Position numbers and translations under genes: made by a program. Shown in pieces: positions 56,110-64,000 of a DNA stretch of 64,000 nt (position 1 is the stretch's first letter; each line of letters opens with the position of its first letter). This DNA comes from Rhizophagus irregularis (Eukaryota; Glomeromycota; Glomeromycetes; Glomerales; Glomeraceae). The stretch lies in assembly GCF_026210795.1 (NCBI RefSeq), contig NC_089436.1, positions 62,001 through 126,000 of the forward strand, in the 5' to 3' direction. The notes under the pieces were generated by a model. It saw only the letters and a program-made list of their open reading frames with translations. It was not told the origin of the DNA and searched no databases.

Positions 56110-58217
56110 ATGACAATTATTATAACTATCCTCGTAGGATTCGTAGGAATTTTGATTTATCTTTTGATAAAATATCCGGATAGAAGTATTGGTACAAATC
56201 CAAGAAGAGATCTTAATGGTCCAAAAGGTTTACCGCTCTTTGGAAATCTTTTTGATGTTCTTAAACATGATAATAATGGATTTGTAATCTTCTTATATGA
56301 AACTTTAATGAAATACGGTCCAAATGCGTAAGTTATGAAAATTTTTTTTTTTAAAAAAAAAACAGTTTATAATAACAACAATAATTAACGATTAATTTAC
56401 TTAAATTTAGAACATATACTTTACCAGGATTTGGTAGATTTATAACTGTCAATAATCCCGAATGTTTAGAGCATGTTATGAAAGGTATTAAAAATTATAT
56501 AAATTATTATTGAAGAAAATAATAATTTCTGATAATATGAAACAATTTTTACAGCGAATTTCGAAGGTTATGTTAAGGGAGATAAGTTATATAAAATCCT
56601 TTACGATCTTCTAGGAGATGGAATTTTCAATACTTCCGGGTAAAAAGATGATTTTACTGCGCCACAACATAAACCTTTTCGTATTATCATTAACATAAAT
56701 TTTTTGATATATTAATAGGGATAATTGGAAAATGCAAAGAAAATTATTTAGTCAGTTATTTAATGTTAGAAATTTTCGTGAAATTATATGTGTCGTGTTT
56801 GAAGAACAAACCAAAATATTTTTAAAAATCATGGAAAAAAAAGTGAATAGTGGAGAAATTTTTGATTTACAAGAATTATTTTATAGGTTTACGTTGGATT
56901 CATTTGGAAAGTAAGTTTTAAAATTATCTTTTTTTTGAAAAAAAAAAAAATCTTTTATCTCATTTATCATTAAATTTAAGGATTATATTTGGATTGGACT
57001 TTAAATGCTTAACGAATACAGATAGTCCAGTAAAATTTGCTCAATCATTTGATTTCGTTCAAGGAGCATTAGGCAAACGATTACAAAATAGTTTCTGGAA
57101 TATTACAGAATTATTCACAGAAGAAGGTCGTAAATTGCGTGAAGATTGTAAATACTTAACAGAATTTGCATATCAAATAATTGAAAATCGTAGAAAGAAT
57201 CCAGAAACTCTAAGAGAAGCTACAGATGTTCTAAATCTTTTTATGGAAGCTAAATATGATAATGGAGAAAATATGTCAGATAAACAGTTAATAGATGTTG
57301 TTTTAAATTTCATCATTGCTGGTACGTTTTTTTTTAAAAAAAAACTTTTTATTTTGGTATTTTACACTCTCCTCATAACAATCTGTATAATTTAGGACGT
57401 GATTCGACCGCGCAGGTAATAACATAAATACATAAATACCGTATATATTAATATTATTAATATAAATATGTATATTTGATATTTTCCATTATTATTTAGA
57501 CCCTTTCTTGGATGATGTATAATGTTATGGTTAATCCTTCTATTGAAGAAAAATTAGTAAAAGAGGCGAATTCTTTACTCTCAGAAGAAGAACCAATTTC
57601 AGGTTATGAAAATATAAAACAGTTTCAATATACTCACGCAACATTATACGAAACTCTTCGATTACATCCAACAGTACCAAACAATTTTAGGGTAATAATC
57701 AAAATCTAATCAAAAATTATTTTTATAATAAGTTTATTCACAGGAAAAATACTTAAAAAATCATTATAGGTATGTCTTAAAGATGACGTACTTCCAAATG
57801 GTATACCAATTTATGCTGGTGAAATGGTAAATTGGTCCTCTTGGGCTGCTGGAAGAGACGAAAGAACGTGGGGCAAAGATGCAAAAATATTTAATCCTGA
57901 ACGATTCTTAAACTCCGAAGATGGATTAAAACCAAGTCCATACAAATTCACCAGTTTTAATTGTGGACCAAGAATATGGTATGTAAATATGCATTATTGG
58001 TATAGTGGGATAAAATATCGTGTCACTCAACATTGTCATTTCTGTTATTAGTCTTGGACAAAATTTCGCTACAACTGAAGTCATAATGTTGGCAACTGCT
58101 GTATTAAGACAATATAAATTTGAAATGGTACCAGGACAAAAATTACCACCTGATTTTGGCGTTTCTTTAACTTTACCTATGAAAAATCCTTTATTAGTCA
58201 AAGTTTATCATCGATGA
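56110..58217 (+). CDS. Cytochrome P450 (CYP52/CYP4-clan-like), copy 2
   Basis: Nine exons: 56110-56327, 56411-56484, 56555-56639, 56719-56910, 56981-57321, 57396-57415, 57500-57691, 57770-57978 and 58052-58217, joined in phase to 498 residues. Landmarks: N-terminal anchor, GPKGLPLFGN, C-helix NWKMQRK, I-helix AGRDSTA (303-309), K-helix ETLR (361-364), PERF (417-420) and FNCGPRICLG with Cys444. It is a close paralogue of the gene at 52977-54908 but has two extra introns: one after ...DSFGK and one that leaves a 20-nt microexon covering the end of the AGRDST motif. It is divergent from copy 1 with the third-copy relic between. The Cys codon is again split TG|T. Confidence 0.9.
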
Positions 58218-58406
58218 TTTAAAATGCGAGTTGTGTAGTACAAGTACGAAACTGCGTATGAACTTTATAGGAACTTAATTACCTTTTAAAGAGGAAAAAA
58301 AAAAAGAAATACAATACATTTTACATATAATAAAATATAACAATTTAACTGACTACAAGTATACTGTACACTACATATTTATTTAACTATTTATATTTTA
58401 AAATGT

Positions 58407-58955
58407 TTAAAATAAACTATCTGATAAACTATCTGGCTCGGGGGCTAATTTTATTAAATTCATAGTTTGTTGATTATAAATTTTATTTATTTGATCCGAA
58501 ATTTTTTTATAATAGGCCTTAACGGTTATAGGTTCTCTTTTCCAATAATCACTTGATAACCTCGTGATCAATAATTGATGTAATTTAATTTCTAAACTTT
58601 CCAAATATTCAGAAAAATATTTTCTGTATATAATAAAAGAATTTCCCGTACGGTAAGTGATATTCTTTCTTTTCTCGAATTTTGGTACATAATCTTCAAC
58701 ATTTATATTTGGTGGAAAATTTGGTTTTAAGCATTCTTGATCTGTAATTAAACTTATTAAATAAGTAGTATAATTATGATATTCATGAGCTAAGTAATTA
58801 GGATTCGTACGAAGTTGTTCTGTGTCGTACGTTGTATTAATATAAACTAAATAATAATCTCGAAAAAATGGATTTTCTAAAGGGGGTAAAGGTTTGTCCA
58901 AATTTTCGTAATTTTTGAATAATATATTATATTTCTCATTTTCGTTTGTATCCAT
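58407..58955 (-). CDS. HMG-box (MATA_HMG-type) protein
   Basis: An uninterrupted 182-residue ORF. Residues about 96-165 fit an HMG-box: NSFIIYRKYFSEYL, SSDYWKREPITVKAYYKKIS, with the aromatic and basic positions of the MATA/Sox class that bind and bend DNA. The N-terminal 95 residues are acidic and unassigned. HMG-box genes of this class are greatly expanded in arbuscular mycorrhizal fungi; without mating-locus context (no homeodomain neighbours here) a mating role is not implied. It lies tail to tail with P450 copy 2, 189 bp apart. Confidence 0.75.
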   Translation of the reverse strand: MDTNENEKYNILFKNYENLDKPLPPLENPFFRDYYLVYINTTYDTEQLRTNPNYLAHEYHNYTTYLISLITDQECLKPNFPPNINVEDYVPKFEKRKNITYRTGNSFIIYRKYFSEYLESLEIKLHQLLITRLSSDYWKREPITVKAYYKKISDQINKIYNQQTMNLIKLAPEPDSLSDSLF

Positions 58956-60004
58956 TTTTGTTTAGAGAGAAATTCGAAATTTTTTTCTTTTTTTTTTTTA
59001 TAAAACCTTTGCTTTTATATATAATTCTACCGCAGTTTTGTACTAATTTTGACTAAATTAAACAAAAAAAATTTTTTTTAGTCATCCGTTTACATAAATA
59101 GTAATAAATATATGAAACTAATAGGAAAATGGTTCCGATGAAACGGGTAGCTGCGTATTGCGAGTAAAGAAAGGAATACTGCGGCATTCATCGGCACTGT
59201 GTAAAAATAAATAAAGTACGCATTATATATTTATAATTTTCTTTCTACACATTTAAACCTTTTTAAAAAAAATTATTATTGAAAATTTTAGGAAATAAAG
59301 CATTCATTTTTAATGTCTTCTCGCAAATCACGGAATTACCTTTGACAAAACTTAATATATAAAGAAAATTCGTTAAATATAGCAAAATCGTAGTACATAT
59401 ATATAATATATATTTATATATATTCTGGTTGTGGAACAATATTTACGATCAACTTTGAAACTTTTTCCTGTAAAAAATGATGATTGATACCAAATTTGTT
59501 TAAGATATTAACATCCGAGCTTATTATATAGCTAAAATGATTTATTACAATAGTAAAATTTGATCAAAGAAACAATTCATAGATTTCATGAAAGAATAAC
59601 TCAAGACCCAAATATAAATTTTTAATTCTGGAAGATCACAACAATTTATAAGTATTATTAGGTCTTTCAATTCTTTTCATTATTGAAAGGGTTTTCTAAG
59701 TTAATAATAGGATTAACTAGAAATAAAATAATGAACCATCATGTTTTTTTAAAAAGGGATTGTTTATATAAAAGGAAATTATATTTCTTTGATTCCTCTT
59801 CAGGTGAGGAAACAATAGATTTGTTTCATTGCGGAGATTGTTGGAATGATGTGCAATGATAGAACCAATCGGCGGTATCATTGAGTGAAGCGGATAATGA
59901 ACTTTTTGTGTCACTTTGCGTAGTATTTCGTCATATGTTACGCTCAAGACTAATAAAAGAACCTTCTGGTACGCAAAAATCACATAATTGTCATAATTGT
60001 TAAA
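58956..60004. other. Intergenic, AT-rich
   Basis: Upstream region of the HMG-box gene. An ORF at 59717-59983 (-) has no recognisable motif and is not supported as a gene. Confidence 0.5.
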
Positions 60005-60165
60005 ATTTTCTTGCCCACCGGTTTGAGTAGATTATTTTCGCGTGTAGTTTAGTTAGTATTTTTGTCAATTTTGACTTATATGTAATTTTCTACTTATAAT
60101 CGCGTCCATGTTAGGTTTCTAACTGGAACCCATTAATAAAAATAAAAATAAAAATAATTGTTAAA
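60005..60165 (+). mobile_element. Retroposon 3'-tail fragment with (AAAAAT)n end
   Basis: A segment of ordinary composition (CCGGTTTGAGTAG ... AATCGCGTCCATGTTAGG ... AACTGGAACCC) ends in an ATAAAAATAAAAATAAAAAT tail. This is the form of a severely 5'-truncated LINE or SINE insertion. I recall a similar tail on LINEs of these fungi, but that needs a database comparison. Confidence 0.45.
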
Positions 60166-60245
60166 ATTTTCTTTATTACAAAAAAAAAAATGTCTTAAAT
60201 TAAAAAAAAATCATATCATAAACTTTGATTTAAACTTATAATTAA

Positions 60246-60318
60246 ACTTATTCTAATTACTTATTCTAATTACTTATTCTAATTACTTATTCTGATTACT
60301 TATTCTAATTAAATAATT
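60246..60318. repeat. 13-14 bp microsatellite-like tandem repeat
   Basis: Five copies of TTCTAATTACTTA (one with G for A) in direct succession, in the 3' flank of the BTB-TLDc gene. Confidence 0.9.
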
Positions 60319-60396
60319 AAACTTATGATTAAAATTAAACTTATTAAACTTATACTAATTAAAACTTATGATAATATTAAACTTATGCTATGCTAA

Positions 60397-61041
60397 TCAA
60401 ATCTCAACAACTTGAAAAACTTCATAATCGTCTAAATTTAAATGAGACTCTTTTTTAATAAATTTATTGATTCCATTATATGAAAGAGAACCATAAGAAA
60501 CCATTTTGTTATTAATAATACCTAAATCATAACCACCACCAAAACAAGGACCACAAGTAGGATCATAATAAATAGCTTTTTTAGGATTTGTAACCTTAAT
60601 TAATTTAGATATTCTTGATTTAATTATAGATTTCTTATCAATATCTTTATCAGAATTTACTTTCTTTTCACCTTTACCAAAACAAAATAAAAAACTATTT
60701 TCTGTTTGATAAATATTTTTATCATCAATACTATCAGAATTTTGTTTCCAATCTAAAGGATTATAACCACCAATCAATAGATTCTTTTTAGATATTTTTG
60801 CAATTGTGATAGTTGGACCTTTATTATCACATAAAGTATGAAATTTTTTAGCATCAAAACCATCACGACTTGCTCTATAAAGTAATTTAAATGAATAAGG
60901 TAAATTTTTTGAAGAATAATAATTTTTCTTATCTCGTTGATCAATCCAACTTGATATATAAGTTAATTTCTTTGATGTTAATAAAAGAGAATTTAAAGGG
61001 GAACGGGAAGAAATTAATAAAGAATTTTTAATAATTGAATC

Positions 61042-61073
<32 letters not shown>

Positions 61074-61917
61074 TATTATGATGAAGGTTAAAAATTTCCA
61101 AACAAAAATCTTTTGGTAAAATATTAGAATAAGGGGCTACCTTATTTGTAATATCATTTAATGGAATATCTTTCCATCTAATTAATGGAATAAAATCATA
61201 TAAAATATCTTTTAAAGTATTTGTTTCTTCTTTTGACCAATTATTAATAGTTTTAAATATAAGTTGAGATGAAGGCATTTGAGCTATACCCCATTTTAAA
61301 ATATAATTCCAAATTTGAATTTCTTCTTTAACATTAAGAAAATTTTGATTTAAAATCAATAATAAAATAGATCTATCCAATAATAAAAATTCCGTGGAAT
61401 TGAATAAAAATTTCATGGGATTTTCACAAATAATATTAATACAATGTTCTTTTAAGGAAGAAAATATTTCATTATAATTATATAATAAAATATGAAGGAA
61501 TTTTAAAGGATTACGATATAAATGTTCTGATTGATTTTCTATCAAATATTGTAAAATGAAATCAATTAAACATGTTAATTCTAATTCATTTGAAGTGATC
61601 AACACTTGTAAAATGTCAAATGTATCTAAATTTTTTAAATCAATTTTTCCTGTATATAAATATTTTAAAATAATTTTAAATATTTTTGGTGAATAATTTC
61701 GTTTATCAAAAACAATTATTCCATTTTCTTTATAAAGTTTTTCAATATTTGTTAATTCATTCTGAAAATATCTACTTCTCACTCTTAAAATAAGTGAATG
61801 TGCTCTAAAATCTTTTTGTGATGTTCCTTCTCCTACTCTAATAATAATGTCATGTGTGTTACGACTATTTTCAAGTAATTTACCAATATCTCGAGAAAAA
61901 TCTTTTAATAGAAACAT
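60397..61917 (-). CDS. BTB-BACK-TLDc domain protein
   Basis: A single-exon ORF of 506 residues. The BTB/POZ domain is at about 20-125 (HDIIIRVGEGT, FRAHSLILRVRSRYF), a BACK-like helical region at about 130-240 (LDRSILLLILNQNFLNVKEE, IWNYILKWG), a poly-Ser linker near 282-290 coded by a (GAA)n run on +, and TLDc at about 300-506 (LLYRASRDGFDAKKFHTLCD, ILIGGYNP-like LLIGGYNPLDW, CFGGGYDLGI). BTB domains dimerise and link substrates to Cullin-3 ligases. TLDc domains are tied to oxidative-stress protection and V-ATPase regulation. This architecture is a very large family in arbuscular mycorrhizal fungi. No breaks are seen; the (GAA)n run is likely length-variable. Confidence 0.9.
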
Positions 61918-64000
61918 TTTTTAAAATTTTCTTGTGTAATAATTGTGTTTAATTTGTGTGATAAAAAAAATTCAAAATCTGTGTTATAAGAAGAGAAAAA
62001 TGAAAAAAAAGAGGAGTTTTTTTCGACAATTTTATAATAAAAATTTCTTACCCTTATTTAAATCTTAAAAGTCGAATAATATAGGTTACACCACATATTC
62101 TCTCCAATTTATCTTTCATTTCCTAAAATGCATGAACACACATTGTCGACGAAACGCCTAATGATGTAATAATGTCTACATGATACAACAGTCAGTGAAA
62201 TATATATTATATTAAAACAATGGTGTTATGCGTTAAAAGTGGCGCGGCCGAGGTTTATGTCCGACCTTATGATAATGTTTGATGCATGATGACCAATCAT
62301 AATAACTGATATTATAAGACATGCGTAATGTATGGCTTGAAAATGTGGCTTGAAACCAAATTAATTAACTAGTTTCGTCTCAATTGCATTTTACTGAGGT
62401 AATTTTCAACTTTCAAAATTGTTGGTATGATTTAATTTATACATCAATATATTAAAAAAATAAATATATTATACAAAGACAATACCAAATATATGAAAAT
62501 TATGAAATTTCATATGTTTCGCAACTATTCTACGTTTCAAGAAAAAAAAAGACCAAGACCGAAACGATTTTGAATCATAGTGAGTTGTATACATTTTATT
62601 AACTTCGTTAAAATCTACAAATAGAGTATTTATTGGACGGAAGGGTATAATATTAATTTACTAATTTAAAATTAGTATTATACCTATCTAAGTTAGTATA
62701 TGCTAAAGGTTATTTCTAGGTGTATGTGACATATCGTTATATCTTTGTTGTATTTTTTACATGAAAGAGCATAAATATACATTGTCATTATTATTATATT
62801 AATTTATTTCATACTTTGTTTGTTTTCTAAATATAGTTAGAATAAGTAATTTGTCTGAAACAAGAAATACATGTCATAAAATTTATAATTATTTCTCCGA
62901 CATTTTTTTGCGTTGTACTATTTGAAACATTTTAAATATAATTGGATTTACTACGCCACGCATCCATTTAATTTTTTCATTCAAATCTGCTTGGAATTTC
63001 TAGCTTGTAATCGTATCCAAAATACTGTATGTACAATATATTGTACGACGATAAGACGAAATTTACCTTAAAAAGAAACTTTGAATATTTGAGAACGGTT
63101 CACATGGTTAGTCGATAAACATTTTTTTATTCGTCAGAACTTTTAAAGAATACGGCATTTAAACCATATTGTTTTGTTTACTTATAATAATTTGTGAATA
63201 CATCAATTGAGTAACAACTTTAAAAAAATACCATAAATGTTAATTTTTACAACAAATTCTAGAATTTACGGCCATTATTATTCAATTTCCTAATTCCATG
63301 GTTTCGTGTTACTGAAATTATCGCGTGTATTATTATTTTGTATTCTATCCATTCACATAAATAAATTTTTGAATGTTTTTTTTTAAAAAAAAAATGTCGA
63401 GTTTTTTAAATTTTTTTTTCTTTCGTGATATTTTTTTTTTATTTATGTTATTCATTATTTAGGGTAAGTTTAACTTCATTTTTTTTTTAAAAAAAAAATC
63501 ATTATAATTTTTCCCGCATGATATTTATACTTTAAAAGTTAAACAGATAGATCGCCAGCAATTTCTTTTTTTTTCTTTTAAAGTAAATTTTGAAGAAAAT
63601 CTTTTTTACGTATCTTTTTAATTTTTTTTAAAAGATCAAATGATTTTTTTTTTTGTTTTCTTTACTAGTTTAGTTCCTTTTTTTTTTTTTTAATAATTTT
63701 TACTCGTTTAAATCTTTTTCATTAAGGTCGGATGGCGCCTTTTTTTTTAGCGAAAATTGTTTTCCGAAAATAACGGCCGAAAAAGATTTACTCTATTTTC
63801 TGCGCCATATCGAAATTTTTGTAAGTTATTTAAATCCATAAAATCCATAAATTACACGAAAAATCTAAAATAAGCGAAAAATAAAAAAAAAAATTATAAT
63901 CCAGTTCAAAATAATGAACAAAATAATATAACAATAAAAACTCCTAATGTACATTAACTTCTATGGATATATAAATATTACTAGATCATTCTTCTTTTCT
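61918..64000. other. Intergenic, no gene recognised
   Basis: A GC-richer spot near 62240 (GTGGCGCGGCCGAGG) lies about 320 bp upstream of the BTB-TLDc start. The right end is dominated by T-runs and perfect TnAn palindromes (63376-63395, 63479-63499). Frames are short and lack protein-like composition. Confidence 0.55.

Noticed and set aside
57926..58201. 91-residue ORF antisense to the last P450 exons
   Set aside because: It spans the final intron and exon of P450 copy 2 in antisense and has no support of its own.
59717..59983. 88-residue minus-strand ORF
   Set aside because: No motif, no conserved-looking start and no partner exons; it may be part of a retroposon fragment.

Overview
The window looks like nuclear DNA of an arbuscular mycorrhizal fungus (Glomeromycotina, Rhizophagus-like). 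The reasons are the very high A+T content, short phase-variable introns with GT(A/G)AGT donors, and a gene repertoire typical of these fungi: a Crinkler protein, an MATA-type HMG-box protein, a BTB-TLDc protein, F-box remnants, and a dense mix of decayed LINE, MULE, CACTA, Maverick-like and MITE sequences. This is an inference from gene content; no species-specific marker was found.

Layout. 1-3.7 kb: palindromic tandem repeats, an acidic-protein gene split by a hAT-type MITE, a decayed TBP-like gene and an F-box gene with one internal stop. 3.77-11.65 kb: a compact block with a Gag-aspartyl-protease polyprotein (-), a Maverick/Polinton-type integrase (+) and a protein-primed family-B DNA polymerase (-). 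The polymerase is split inside catalytic motif B by a 1.2-kb palindrome made of palindromes. 11.65-18.6 kb: a nearly full-length LINE (RRM-containing ORF1, endonuclease/RT ORF2), split by a TA-flanked MITE. 18.6-30.6 kb: MITEs, a MULE transposase relic, a tRNA-like SINE candidate, a 2.4-kb satellite with higher-order structure, a CACTA Tnp2 relic and an RNase-H-bearing LINE tail. 32.9-35.7 kb: an intact three-exon Crinkler gene with a P-loop NTPase. 36.6-46.5 kb: another graveyard, including a coiled-coil gene hit by a hAT-type MITE that was itself hit by an ORF1-only LINE.

46.7-64 kb is gene-bearing. It holds a candidate signal-peptide protein, a six-exon gene of unknown function, a membrane-anchored epoxide hydrolase, two paralogous cytochrome P450s with a relic of a third copy between them, an HMG-box gene and a BTB-BACK-TLDc gene. 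The epoxide hydrolase and the two P450s lie within 7.3 kb and could act in sequence on fatty-acyl substrates: P450 oxidation or epoxidation, then hydrolysis to diols. That pathway link is inference.

Nine TIR insertions have exact or near-exact 8-bp target duplications (hAT-like), three have TA duplications (Tc1/mariner-pogo-like) and one has a 9-bp duplication (MULE-like). Several sit inside older elements or genes, so the order of insertions can be read directly from the sequence. I found no convincing tRNA gene, rRNA gene or CRISPR array.
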